64,000 bases of DNA, taken from assembly GCA_021442155.1 (NCBI GenBank), contig CM038221.1:144312264-144376263 (forward strand), read 5' to 3'. The stretch is from Cymbidium sinense (Eukaryota > Streptophyta > Magnoliopsida > Asparagales > Orchidaceae). This document shows, piece by piece, positions 20,741-32,949 of this stretch. Numbering within the stretch: the stretch's first letter is position 1; the number at the start of each line of letters is the position of its first letter. The position numbers were made by a program, and so were the translations under genes. The notes below the pieces were generated by a model, which saw only the letters and a list, made by a program, of their open reading frames with translations, was not told the origin of the DNA and made no database searches.

Positions 20741-21300
20741 ATTCAAAACCAACCTCCCCAATGGATTCAAATTAAACATATCGGACAAACCAAATTTCCC
20801 CCTGGTGAGGCACAAATTAAATTAGCCTCCTTAGTGGAGATTAAATCTAAATCAAACAAATCTAACCGAGTGTACATCCTCGATAGATAGGCCCTCAATC
20901 TAGAACCCATCTCCCCGGTAGAGCCATAATAAATTAAACCAACTACCCTAGTGGAGTCTAATCAAACAAATCAAAGAAATCTAATCAAACTCTTATCCCA
21001 TGGATGGCAAACCTACTTCCACTGGCGGTTCACATACCCAATCCCTGGCGGTTTGAGCACATATCCCAGCGGATATGCCTCCATATCTAAAATAAAAAAT
21101 AAATTAAAATCAATTTAATCTTGATACCCATCAAATTATAAACCTTATCCCCAACGGATACACAATCACTCATAATCATACTCTCCATATCCCCGGATAG
21201 CTTGAACTCCACAGGAAGGTTCATGTACTCAATCCCCAGCGGATTCTTTCTTGCTCTCTTATGCCCTTGGCATAAATAGGGCTACATTGCACTAAGCTCA
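20741..21300. repeat. Cluster of PBS-complementary motifs upstream of the 3' LTR
   Basis: A motif of the form TCCCCAGYGGA recurs with variation: near 20757, 20828, 20913, 20952, 21001, 21046, 21065, 21151, 21190 and 21232. The last, ATCCCCAGCGGATTC, contains 11 bases that are the exact reverse complement of the PBS core of element M and nearly that of P. Each lies in an AT-rich linker of AATTAAATCAAA words. Whether the resemblance is functional is inference; the repetition is visible. Confidence 0.6.
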
Positions 21301-21428
21301 TGATTATATCTACCTATTGGGTGTAAGTATAGATCATTTTTATTAGTGTTTTCAATCTTCTTGATGTTGTTGATCATTTCGGTCAATGTCAATACATGTG
21401 GTGTGCCTTGTCGGTTACACCACACTTA

Positions 21429-21441
21429 TTGGGGGCCCTTT
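21429..21441 (+). promoter_or_regulatory. Candidate polypurine tract before the 3' LTR
   Basis: TTGGGGGCCCTTT directly precedes the first TG of the 3' LTR. The G run is in the place where the plus-strand primer is expected, but the tract is interrupted by CCC and TTT, so the primer may have mutated. A separate element has GGGAGGGGTA next to its LTR start (60854-60863, - strand). Confidence 0.4.
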
Positions 21442-22259
21442 TGTTGACCTCACTTTTGGAGTGAGCTCTTAACCTCCTCTTCTTAGACTTAGGACTCTTC
21501 TAAACACTAAGAACTCCTTAGTCATAAGACACTTCTAGTGATTAGGTGAACACTTAACTTAAACCTAGAGACTTAGACAAGTTAATCATAGGATTAGTTC
21601 ATGTCTTAAGACTTAAGGAAATCACCTATCCTATAGCCTAAACCTAATCTAGATATACTTTCTCAAATCAAACCCAAATTCAAATCTCAAACCAAACCTC
21701 AAATTCTAGTCTAAATTCCAAATCCATATCCTAAATTTGACTCCTAATGATTGAAACCCAAAATTAAATTCAAATCCTAAGACCCTTCCTAAGCCATATG
21801 AACCACCTTCAGAAGCTTAGCCAAAACTCCCTTTAAATCCATACAAATTCAATTGATTTCTTTATAAATCAATTGTTCCTTCATTTATATTCACAAATAT
21901 AAATGAAATCTAAATTCAAATGGCCAAAACTATATTCAAAATTAAATCCAAACCCAATCTAAGCCCTCTGAGCCAATTCTTTGGACTTAGCCAAATTCTA
22001 TCTAGATCAAGTCAAAAATAATAATTTTCTTTTGAATCAATCATTCATTCAATTATCTACCCAAATATAAATGAAATATACAATCATCAAATAAAATTGA
22101 AGGCAACCCAACTCAAACCCAACCTAGCCCTTTTGACTTGAAACTTTCAAATGAGCCAAAATCCCTTAGACTCCAAATTGATTGTCGTTGCATTTATATT
22201 TCAATCCAGGGCTCATATATAAGTTAAACTAAACTCAGATCAAACCAAATCCATACCAA

Positions 22260-23060
22260 TTGTCTCTAGGTCCACTTGACCCAAAGTGACCTAAAGGACC
22301 ATTTGAGCCAACTTCCAATCCAACCCGATTGGATTGAACCAAGCTCACCAAAACCTTCCACCATGATTATTGATCACCCTAGAATGATCAATTGCAATCA
22401 ATTGGATCAAACCAAGTCAACTTAGTCATTTGACCAAGTCAACCCTTAGCCCAAATGAACTAAAACTAGCCAAAACTCATCCTACATCAAATTGATTAAA
22501 ACCAATTATTTGAATCAACCCAAAATCCATGTTTAAATATGACTTGACCACCAATTGAGCCAAACCAAGCCCAATTGGCAATTTGATCCAAGTTGACCCA
22601 AATTGGCCTAAAGGACCAAATTAGGTAAAATCATGATCTAACCCAAATTGATTGCAATCAATGGCTCAAGTTCATTCTAAATTGATTATTGAACTTGACC
22701 AGAGCCATAATTAAACCCAATTTTATCAATCGAGCCCAATTGAGACATTTAGCCCAAATTGGCCTAAAGGGTCAATTTGGCCTAAATCCAAATTAAATCC
22801 AAATTGATTCAAATCAATAACATTCTTCAATTGAACAAGAATCAACCCATAGCCCCAATTTGGCCAATTTTGGTCAAATTGATCAACTTGACCATTTGAC
22901 CCATTTGACCTATTTGATTCCAAATGAGCCAAAATCAATTCTAAGCCAAATTAAACCAAATTGATCATACCAAAACCCTTCAAATTATTATTTGAACCTA
23001 ACCTAATTCTTGGTTTGACCCTATTTGACCAATTGGTCAACCTAACCTGATATGACCCAA
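22260..23060 (+). promoter_or_regulatory. TTGACC (W-box-like) cluster in the U3 of the 3' LTR
   Basis: At least ten TTGACC motifs occur, at about 22269, 22430, 22545, 22593, 22694, 22888, 22897, 22906, 23014 and 23024, and several GGTCAA on the other strand. TTGAC[C/T] is the W-box core bound by WRKY factors. The words are embedded in longer repeats such as CCAATTTGGCCTAAA. The same kind of region is present in two other LTRs here (54960-56300 and 58850-59800). Confidence 0.6.
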
Positions 23061-23405
23061 CGTGACCTATATGAACCTAGTTGAGCCAAATCCCTTGAAA
23101 CCAAGACATGGACCCATTCTGACCAAATCCATTTGAGATCATCCCAAAATCAACCCAACCTAATTAAATCCCTCATGGGTCCTCCCTCATATAAGATTCC
23201 ACCCAACTTCATTTAATTCTCTCCATCACATGCATTCAACTTCTCTCTATCCATAGCATTTAATGGAGCTAATCATATGGCATCAACAGAGAACTTTGGG
23301 GCAAAAATCCAAAGTCCTCAATCAGTCCATCATCCATTCTAATCACCCCAAGCAAAATGACAACACCTTGGAGCCAAAAATTCAGAAAGGTAGATTTTCG
23401 GCCGC

Positions 23406-23414
23406 TATTAAAGG
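23406..23414 (+). promoter_or_regulatory. Candidate TATA-like element of the 3' LTR
   Basis: TATTAAAGG followed by AGGAGAA and a C/T-rich stretch, in the position matching 3388-3396. A second candidate, CATATAAG at about 23186, lies upstream but is not kept in the LTR of element M, where CAAAATAG stands at that place. Confidence 0.3.
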
Positions 23415-24598
23415 AGGAGAATCTGAGGCTTCATTTTTTTCCTCCACCACTATTCACTAGAGCTCTCCAAAGCAACCAGCCACCACTTTCACACCTCTCT
23501 TGAGCCAAAAACATCAAAATCAGATGGATTCTGATGAGGAAATGATAAGCACCAAAATACATCATTCCGAAGTGAAGTCAAAGGCTATACTCATTCCAAA
23601 GCTTTCTCTTCTAGAGCTGCTTCATCCCGGAAACCATCCCTAATGAGATAAATTTTGCCAAATCATAGCCGACCTTAGAATCCTTCATTTGTGATGATTA
23701 CTTACACGATTTTAGAAATTTATCCTAAATAATCCTACATTTTATATTTTATATCATCCCAATTAGAAAATAGAAGTTTTTCGGTGTGAATCGACATGAA
23801 AATGAGTCCATTTGGATAAGTTTTCATCTAGAATTTCTCATTTTTTCTAAAATACCCTTAGTTTTTACTGTTCACGTCGGGCGAACAGCAGCAGCCGTCG
23901 GATCCTGCAGTTTGTGCGATCCTAGCCTCCAAATCGGTGGGTGCATTTCGTCAATCCCGCGGTTGATCGGCTCAATCGATGCGCGCCGCGATCCTAGCCT
24001 CTAGATTGACAAACGTGATTTCAACCGTTTGATCTGTCGACGGTGAGCAAATGTGTGTCATAGCACTTGCGCAGATTCCACTCAAATACGAATCGGCACC
24101 GACCAATGGCCTTGGCAAATGGCTACATTACAACGTCGTCATACGATCGAGTGCTAAGTAGAAAAATCAGATTTTTTTGATTTTAAAAAGTTACTTAAAT
24201 TACCTAAAACTTCAAAAATTCATAAAAAATAAAATACCTAACCAAAAATTGTAAACAATGCCTCATTGGATTTGACTTTTCGAGAAAAATCCAACAACCC
24301 AAAATCCTCAAATTTTACTGAATGGTTTGAGTTAAATTTATGTTTTAATAAAAATAAAGTTTCATTAATTATTCTAAAAATACAATTTTGATTGAATTGA
24401 AATTTTCAGTGATTGGAATTAAAGTTAAAGCACACCTATGATAAAAGTCTCAAGTAAAAAAGAGTTCTCTATTGGGAGAAATTAAATTTTTAAGTTCAAA
24501 TTATTTATTTTAATAAAATAAGTCAAATTAAAATTCAGAAATTTACAAAAATCTTCAAAATGGCTTAAATCATTTTAGTTAACATCTAAGATCCTAAA

Positions 24599-24599
<1 letters not shown>

Positions 24600-24632
<33 letters not shown>
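24600..24632. repeat. (TAA)n microsatellite in 3' LTR
   Basis: About 11 TAA triplets, the partner of the tract at 4635-4674. Confidence 0.95.
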
Positions 24633-27600
24633 TGATCTTCTAAAGCTTAATGAACCTATAATAAATATTTAGGGTTAAAATTTAACAAATTGAGGAATTA
24701 ATTAAAATGAAATAATAATCTAAATAATAAATTAAAATTAGAAATGAAATAACACTTAAGCAATCATTAGTCAAACCTCAAACAAAAAAAATATCATATA
24801 ATCCTCAGAGAAAATTAAATTAAATATGATTAAACCTATTTAAGTTAATAAAACTTAATTAAATGATTAAATATTAAATCAAACTTAAAATTAAACAAAT
24901 CTAGGAAACTTTAACATGGGTCAAACTAGTATAACTAAACCTACACTAAGCATGAGAATCTTAATCATATGAAACTCCTAATGAATATAAATAAACTAAA
25001 ACTAATTAATCATTAAGTAAACTAAAAAGTTAAATTAAATATAAATCCAACATATCATAATCGCTTAATATTAATCAAACCAAACCAAACTAAATGAAGC
25101 TAAAGTGAACTTAATTAATTTAATCAATCTATTTGGAATAAGGGGGACTTAACCATTAAATATTTCAACCTAATAACTAAATCAAACATGTTAATGAAAT
25201 TAAACAAACATAATAAATGAATCAAATCAAATAAAACTATAATCATAAATAATCAAACTTAATTGAAATAAAATAAACAAGTAATTCACTTTATAACAAT
25301 GATGGTAATAACAATAATCCTTTAATCAAATGAAACTTAAGTAAAATACTTAACTAAATCAAATCACTCACATGTGGGAAATTAAGTCATTAATTAAACA
25401 AATCTTTAATTAATCTGATAATTCAAAAATCAATTATCCTTAATCAGACATAATTAATTAAACATCTAATTAATGCAAACTTAATGAATTAATCTATCAT
25501 TTTAATGAACCGAATTGATTTAAATAAATCACATTAAAATTAATTCTTAAATCAAACTCAAATTAAATCTTTAATTACTCCACTAATTAATTTAATCATA
25601 CATCTTAAAATAAACCAATTAAGTTAATTAAAGTAATCACATTAATCAATAAACAATTAAATACCAATCAAATCCTAAATTAAACATAAAATCATTAAGT
25701 CATTAATTACATCATTAATCTAAATAAATATAAAACCAAATTAAAATTAAATAAATCTTCATTTAATTTAATAATTAACTTAAACACTTCTTAATTAAAC
25801 TTAAGCTAATCCAATTGAATAAAACACTAATTAATGCAAACTTAATGAATTAATCCATCATCTTAATGAACCAAATTAACTTTTAAATCAAATTCAAATC
25901 AAACACTTAATTAATCTACTAATTATTTGATCACACATCTTAATTAAAAAAATTTATTAAATTAATCATATTAAACTTAAACAATCAAATAAATACTTGA
26001 TTAAATCTAATCAAACCTAAATTATTAAGTCATTAATTACATCATTAATCTAAACAATATGAAATCAAATTAAAAATTAAACAAATCTTTATAATTAAAA
26101 TAAAATGCACTTCTTAATTAAATTAATTGCATGATCACATTGAACCTAAGCAAACCCATTGGACTAATAAAGCTAATCGTCCAAATTAAATTCAAATTGA
26201 GAGACTCTCATCAGTTTAATGTGATCCGTCAATCTCATTCGACTGCCAAATGATAAACTAATTAACTGTCCGTGTGGCCAGAATCAAATGCAGACCAGGC
26301 TTTGATGGAACATGACAAATGTATGAGTTTAAAAATAAAATCCTAATTACAAAAAATCAAACTCAATTAAAATCAAAATAAAATCTCAATTAATCTAATT
26401 CGATCAAACTACAACTAAATGAACCATAATTAAATCAAATAAATATAAAATTAAGTCACATTACCATAATCAAAGAAAAGAATTAAATATTAATTTAAAA
26501 GGATATTGAATTATCAAGATTTAATTAAACCAAAACATCTAATCTAAAATTAATCAATCAAAAACACATGAATTTAAACAAACTTAAACTTCATTAGAGA
26601 TTAAGGATATTCAATTATCAAGATTTAATTAAACCAAAACATATAACCCAAAATTAATCAATCAAAAACACATGGACTTAAACAAACTTAAAGTTTATTA
26701 TATATTAAGAATATTGAATTATCAACATTTAATTAAACTGAAACATCTAATCAAAAATCAATCAATCAAATACTTAAACAAACTCAAATTCTAAATCTTA
26801 AATAAAATCAAATGAATTACATAAATTCAAATGGACTAATTAAGATATTTAAGGACCTTAGTTAGACTCTTTAGTTAGATGTAGAATATCTTATCTACAA
26901 ATAGATTTCATTCTACTCTTCATTCTTGAAAACTTAAACATCATTTTAACCAAATAAAAGTGAAATAAAAAATGAAAAATAAATCATTAAATCATTTAAA
27001 TTGAAATAACCCAATGTAAAATTTAAATAAATTCAAACTCTAAATTGAAACTTAAACTAAAGAAGCCTAGTAAAGTCTTGTCACACAAGCCTTAAACACA
27101 TACATTAAAATACTAAGTCACCACTTCTAATACTAAGTTAGGGTGTTGTATGTATGATGTTGTGTTTTATTTTGTGAGTAATGTTTTATATTGAATTTAG
27201 AGTGTATACCTCATAGACTGGATGGTAGTTCATGATTAGCCTAATCATATTTTCTGTAGGGGGTTATGCTTAAGGGGTCGTTGTAATAACAATATAAATG
27301 CGTTTGTTGTGCAAGTTGCTTAGCTCCTAAGCATAACTTAAGTTAGGACAAGTGGGCTTGGTTACCCATGTATGGGGTACTAAGTCCAAATTATTCACAT
27401 AACTACTTGAGTTGTATGGTGTGTTTAGCTAACATTTATTTTGTAGGTGTAGCTAGATTTACTTTTCTTATTTTTAATGTAATTTTGCATTAAGATTTAG
27501 GATTAGTGTTATGGGGGATTATGATGAGCAGTGGCCAGAAGGCTTAGTCCCTAGGGTGCCCTATAATGCCTTTGGTGCATGTGTTTAGAAATGAAGAAAA

Positions 27601-29081
27601 GAAGACCCCCGTAGCATATACTATTTTTGTAACCCGGGTTGTATAAGAATAGAGCTACCATCTACTTTTCTCTTTTGGGATGTCATGGAACTTCTGCCTT
27701 TTATTCTTTCATGGTAGTCCATAAAATTATTTGATGTTATGTTTAGATTGCACACTAGAATTGCATGCTTTTCCTAGTTTCTTCATGTTTGATGTTTGAA
27801 TGTGTGGCCTGTATGAGGTAGGCACTTAGGATAAAATAAAATTTTCTATCCCAGTAACAACTCATAACTAAAACTTTAAAATGACTCATAACCTCCCATA
27901 ATAGCCTAGGAATTAAATCAAGATAATAAAGTTTTTCACAACCCCTTAGTTGGATGAATGAATGTATAACATCATGCATGTCATATTCTTCCATTCTTAT
28001 TAAGAGGGGCTTCCATATATGCAAGAGAATAAAGGCTTAACTAGAGCCTTTAATGGAAGAACACCTTTCTCTCTTGACTTGGCCCATAATCAAGTTCTCA
28101 TGCATTTAGGCATACAAAATCTCATAGCCTGTCTCAAAACTAAAAGTCCAAAAGAATCAAATAAATTTAATAAAATTTGCATTAGATTAAGTCATGAATT
28201 CATATCACTCATGCTCTAGTCTCTCAGAGAGTGAGTTTAAGGACTTAGTCTCCTTTCTAAATAAATAGTAGCCTTGCCATCTTGCAAAAGCTTATGACTT
28301 GCCTACATGGATTTAAAACGTAGGAGGAGTTAGGCCTCACCACTCAGTAATAAGTCCAAGTAGGTTTATTCTCTTTTGTGGAGGTAAACCATATACCCAT
28401 TTTTTACCTTAGATTTAGGCCATGTTTTGGCCCTCACCAAAGCTCCCTAGATTCAATATCTGAGGTTGTTATTTTTCTTCGGGCTATAAGCATAAATCCT
28501 CACCTCTTAGGCATTTCCACAATCTTATGTTGAGGGATTATAAGTCCTAGTATTCTATTAAAATGTCAACTCAAATAATTAACTCTCTTCAATTTCAAAA
28601 AATAAAGCCCAATTATAGGGTAGGTTGGAATGCTCAGGCTTCCCTATCATGAGCACTTCTTACTTTCTCCCTTTGGATTCCAAAAGTAAGTATTCTCCTT
28701 GATCTATCCCATTTAATTTTCTAACACAACAAATCCTTTGATAGTCTTAGCTTTGAAATCTTTGGAGACTTTAATTCTACTTTAATAGATGGTGTTCTTA
28801 AGGAATCCCATTCTTTAAGATGTAATTAACTTAGGGAGGAACTTAAACTCGACTTAAAATAAACCCTACTTTACTTTTTCATGTAAAGTAGGGGAAAGAT
28901 CTCTGGTATATTTAAAGACCCATCATGCCTTAGGAGTCTTATTAGGTGATTAGGTCCATCATAGGGTGGTGATTTCTATCTTTAGAGATAGTACATCATT
29001 CCTTAATGTCATACATGATCACTTCAATAAGTACCCCCTAAGATCTACACAGTGTCCCACATCTCAAAAATAAACACCACA

Positions 29082-30015
29082 CTATGTCGAATAAATTGCC
29101 CAAAAATTAAAACAAAATTTAATAAAATTTACATTATATTAAGTCATAACTCATGTCATACATGAATAAGTCTCTTAGGGAGTGTGTTTAAAGACTTAGT
29201 CTCTTTCTAAATAAACAACAACTTAACTATCTTGCAAAAGCATAAGATTTTCCTACATGTATTTAAAATCATAGGAGGAGTTAATTGGTGGCCACCCAGG
29301 CGGTTGTAAGTCCAATGGGTAGTTTATCTCTGTGGATGTAAAGCATATGCCATTTTTGCCTTAGAATTAGGTCATGTTCTTGGCTCTCTCCAAAGCTCCC
29401 TAGATTCAGGATTCGAGGTTGTTGTTTCCCTTTACGGGCTACAAGTATAAATTCTTACCTCTTAGGTATTTCCATGATCTTGTGTTATAAAATTATAAAC
29501 ACTTCTAAAAAATTCAACTCAAACATATAAATCACCTCAATTTCAAAAATGTAAAGCCTAACCATAGGATAGTTTAGGATGCTCACTATGCTTCCTAGTA
29601 TCATGAGCATCCCCTACTCATCTCCTTTTAGTTTCGATGAAAACTCCCTCTCTTTTGATCAAATCCCACTTGATCTTCTAAAAATAACCAATTGATTGAT
29701 AGTCCTATCTTTGAAATCTTTGGAGACAATGATCATTTACTTTAATAGAGTATTCTTTGAATCTCATTCCTTAAGATGTAAACTATGGGTGCTTGCCTCC
29801 ATAGGGAACTTGAACTGATTTAAAATAAACCCTACTTTTCTTTAGTAGGGAAGAATCTCTAGTACATTCAAGACTCATCATCTTAGGAGTCCTTAGGTGA
29901 TTAGGTCCATTGTAGGATGATGAGTTTTATCTTTCAAGATAGTATCCTATTCCTCAATGTCATACCAGATCACCCTAATAAGAACATATGCGGATCTACG
30001 TGGTGTCCCAACACA
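29082..30015 (+). repeat. Older LTR 3'-end fragment abutting element P
   Basis: Immediately after the 3' LTR the sequence again follows the last ~930 bp of the LTR, from GAATAAATT...TTAAGTCATAACTC through CTTGCAAAAGCATAAG, the CCCTACTTTTC region, and GGTGATTAGGTCC to ACGTGGTGTCCCAACACA. It is clearly more diverged than the two LTRs of element P are from each other, so it belongs to a different insertion. No PBS follows; the sequence passes into reverse-oriented pol from element M. The short ORF at 29957-30190 has no motif. Confidence 0.75.
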
Positions 30016-30069
30016 AAATGTTTTATTTTTCAGATCAATCCCCAAAAAAGGGGAGAGGTTTGAGATATA

Positions 30070-30640
30070 TTTCACCACGGGTTGCCTCCAATCTGTCTCA
30101 TCATCCTTTTTGGCAACGGTAACCTCCCATTCAAGAGAGAGTCTCTCGATGAGTTCAAAATCAATAAAGGATAAGACTTATCTATTTTGAACTCTTATTA
30201 GAATGGACTCATCTGCTAGGCATGCCAAATACTTGGTGAGCTTGGCCAATGTATCTTCTATGACATTATCTCCTCGAGAAACTTGTAGATAGTGACCTCT
30301 GGGATTTTAGCCAACCACCCCATGGTGTACTTATGGTAATGATGGAGCTTAGGCTTTAGAACTTTATAGGACCTAGCAATTTAGTTGATGACGAGCTGAG
30401 AATCCCTGATGTTGTTGATGCTGTGGACGCATAATGTAATGACTAACTCTAGACTGACAATCAAAGCCTCATATTCAGCTTCATTATTGGTGCATGGATT
30501 GGATAGATGATATGAGAATCTCATCTCATCATGGTCCAGAGTTAGGAGGACTATTCCTACCCTTGCCTTCCCTAGTAGTGTAGATCGTGATTCTTCTCCT
30601 TTTTAAGAAGAAGCCACACCATCAAAATATATCTCTTAAT
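30070..30640 (-). pseudogene. Second RNase H of element M, near the truncation point
   Basis: On the - strand the text parallels element P 16570-17110: a YFDGVASS-like opening near 30620-30640, CTNNEAEYEALIVSLEL near 30460-30510 (Glu helix), DSQLVIN near 30390-30400, and LHHYHKYTMGWLAKIPEVTIYKF near 30300-30350. After CQKG-like text it matches the VAKKDDETDWRQP-type lead-in to the integrase at about 30075-30140 and then stops matching. Stops and a frameshift are present. This second RNase H confirms that M and P are of the same lineage. Integrase is absent beyond this point, which makes the element incapable of integration by itself. Confidence 0.8.
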
Positions 30641-30879
30641 GGCGAATTCTAGTGTCCCATAAGTTCATAATTTGTTCATCGGGGAGGTCTTCACTAAGCA
30701 TGAATCAACAAGAAGTGGGTGTGCTGCTAAGAAATTCTCTTGTGCCTATCTTTTCACAACACATAGGGGTACGAATGTGATGTCAAACTATGATAAAATC
30801 ATGGACCATCGCACCAACCGTCCAAATATTGTTGATCGTGTCATGAGATATTGCATTGGATTGATTCTAGAGATCAGAT

Positions 30880-32210
30880 TTACCTTGTGAAAAAGCATGT
30901 AGTGTCGTAGCTTTTGGGATACAAAGATTGAAGCTAGTACTTTTCAATAGGTGAGTAGTTTCTCTAGGAATTAGATGATGGTGAGGTAGTAAAGCATTTT
31001 CTTTCCCTTTCATTATTTTTGAGCCAACAAATTGCCTTAGAGTCATAAATGTAGAGGATCAATGCTTGCGGGATAGGCTACTAGAAGCATCATCGAATGC
31101 TGTCTTCAAAGGTATGTTGGCACTTGTCATCCCACTTGAACATGACATCCTTTTTGACAAGTGCTGAGAATGGCTAGCATCTTCACGATAGGTTGGATAT
31201 GAAGCGTCTTAGATACGTCAATCGCCCTTGAATTGTTCTGAGTTAAGTTAGACTTTTAGGCGGTGGCATTTCTAAGATAGTTTTGATCTTCTCTGGGTCC
31301 TTTATTCCATGGTGTCGGACAACAAACCCAAAGAATTTTCTTGAAGCTACTCAATGCACTTGATTCATTTTGAGGTTAAATTATCTTAAATTTCATAATC
31401 TCAAGTCAAAGATGGTCTTCTTTTCTTTGCTTTACTAGATCATCAATATAGCATTCAACTTGATGATGAATGAGTTCATTGAAAATCTAAGCTATGACTA
31501 CTCGCATGTAGCACTAGCATTTTTAAGGCCAAAAAGCATGACTTTATAATAATAGATTCCGATCGGGGTTCAGAAAGCAGTGTTTCTTTCATCCTCAGAG
31601 GCCATCTTGAATTGGTTTATAGCGGATGAACCATCCATAAAGGAGAATGCTACATGAGATGAGATAATTTCCACCATCAATTCTAGTATAGGAAGTGGAA
31701 ATTCATCTTTAGGATATGAGTTATTTAGATCCCTAAAATGGGCACATATGTGAATTTGGCCATTCTTTTTTTAAACTGGATGATACTGGCTAACCAGGTG
31801 GAATATTTTTCTTCCCTGATAAAGCTGGTATCGATCAGTTTCTTGATTTCAGAAGTGGTCTGTTGTTTAATTTCTAATCGCATGCATCTAGGAGCTTGCT
31901 TGATTTGGTTAGCATTAGGTTCTATTGCTAGTTTATGGACTGCTACATCAGGAGATAAATCAGGCATTTCTTCATAACTCCATGCAAAATAGTTCTTAAA
32001 CTCAGCTAATAACCTAACAAAGTTATTGGTTTCTTCTTCATTCAACAAGGAACTGATGTACATTGGGCATGGATCTTATTTTATTCTTAAGTTGATTTCT
32101 TTGAGTTCATCAATGGTTGATCTGATTTCTTCTTCAAACTCTAGTAGTGCATCTTTGATTTTAGGCTCATTTGGGTCTTATGAAGTTTCTAAACATGCCT
32201 CCTCATAAGA
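30880..32210 (-). pseudogene. pol: Reverse transcriptase and first RNase H of element M
   Basis: The - strand frame 32063-31725 encodes YISSLLNEEETNNFVRLLAE, SYEEMPDLSPDVAVHKLAIE, IKQAPRCMRLEIKQQTTSEI and SFIREEKYSTWLASIIQFKK, the N-terminal half of gypsy RT, better preserved than in element P. The catalytic YxDD is YIDD at 31450-31439. KIDPEKIKAILEIPPPK-type sequence follows near 31250-31300. First RNase H text is visible at about 30900-31090. Frame changes occur after 31725. In element P the same region is 14909-16304, which supports the assignment and lets one rank which copy keeps which motif. Confidence 0.85.
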
Positions 32211-32949
32211 GTTAACATGATTTGAGAAGAACTTATCAGACCCCAAATGAGTGGTGATAACTAGGCAATGGTTTTCGTCATCGACGGGACCCACTCTATC
32301 GAATCCTAGACCTGATCTTGATTGAGAGTGTTTACTTTAGTTGTCCCATAGTTTTTCAAAGTAGTCCAACCTGTGTTTAGACCAAGGATGTGGGATTAAT
32401 TGCTTCTTTGCTAAGTTAATAACACAAAGCAATTACCAATCAAAACATAGTTGTATTAAATCTTTATATGAATCATCCCCAAGTTTTATATCAACTTCTT
32501 AACTTGAGGATGATGCTCTAAACAAAATCTCTTACATTTGTGGATGACTTGGTGGCCTCCATAATTACAAACCTTCAAGTTTCTAGGAAGAAAGTGAGGT
32601 TGAGCAAAGTTTTCAACCTCAACTATTCTACATAATGATGATTTGGATATATTCTTGCTTAACTTGGAGGCCTAGTCTTCACTATTGCTCGATGTCACCT
32701 CAAAGGGATAAGATTGGTTGGTGTCTAACCACATGAAACTCATCCTTCAAACTGGACTCTAAGTCTATGTTGATAGCAAAGATACTTACTATAACATAGC
32801 TCTACCAATAATAAAAGTCTTTCACCTAAATTGACTCTAGACTTGCCTCTTCCTTCAAGTCATCCTACCTATGTGTTCATATGGAGGAACAAACTATGGG
32901 TGATATCTACCCTAATCTTCATTGATGTTGATTCTTCACATTTTTTTTC
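32211..32949 (-). pseudogene. Protease-RT spacer of element M, up to the solo LTR
   Basis: The - strand sequence parallels element P 14160-14908, including the phrases LGLNTGW...YFEKLWDN and the segment behind PPYEHIGRMT. It contains stops. At 32950 it is cut by the start of a solo LTR; the sequence resumes at 38734. It ends in a T run (32941-32949), the complement of the purine run seen in element P. Confidence 0.65.

Larger units (their letters stand above)
3232..29081 (+). mobile_element. Element P: giant Ty3/gypsy Tat/Ogre-like LTR retrotransposon
   Basis: Two direct copies of long LTR sequence (3232-9257 and 21442-29081) bracket 12.2 kb of internal DNA with a PBS directly after the first LTR and gag, protease, RT, RNase H, a second RNase H and integrase in that order. 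The second RNase H between RT-RH and integrase is a hallmark reported for the Tat lineage, and the PBS sequence is of the kind described for Ogre. Complete, the element would be about 27.5 kb; here it spans 25.85 kb because the first ~1.8 kb of the 5' LTR is missing. By eye the LTRs differ at roughly one base in eight, so the insertion is old. All coding domains are broken. Confidence 0.85.
21442..29081 (+). repeat. 3' LTR of element P, 7640 bp, complete
   Basis: It starts TGTTGACCTCACTTTTGG and ends AAACACCACA, giving TG...CA ends. The start matches the start of the - strand LTR at 56768 and of two others (TATTGACCTC at 32950 and at 60850). In order: about 0.8 kb of AT-rich lead, a 1 kb region dense in TTGACC, a candidate TATA region, a GC-richer core (23880-24160), a long AT-rich body with tandem repeats (24200-27050), and a 2 kb more complex end that finishes next to where the PBS would be. 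No coding sequence is recognised in it. Confidence 0.87.

Noticed and set aside
32941..32949. Target-site duplication of the solo LTR (TTTTC-like on the left, TTTCT-like on the right)
   Set aside because: Both flanks are C/T-rich low-complexity sequence, so the match is not informative.
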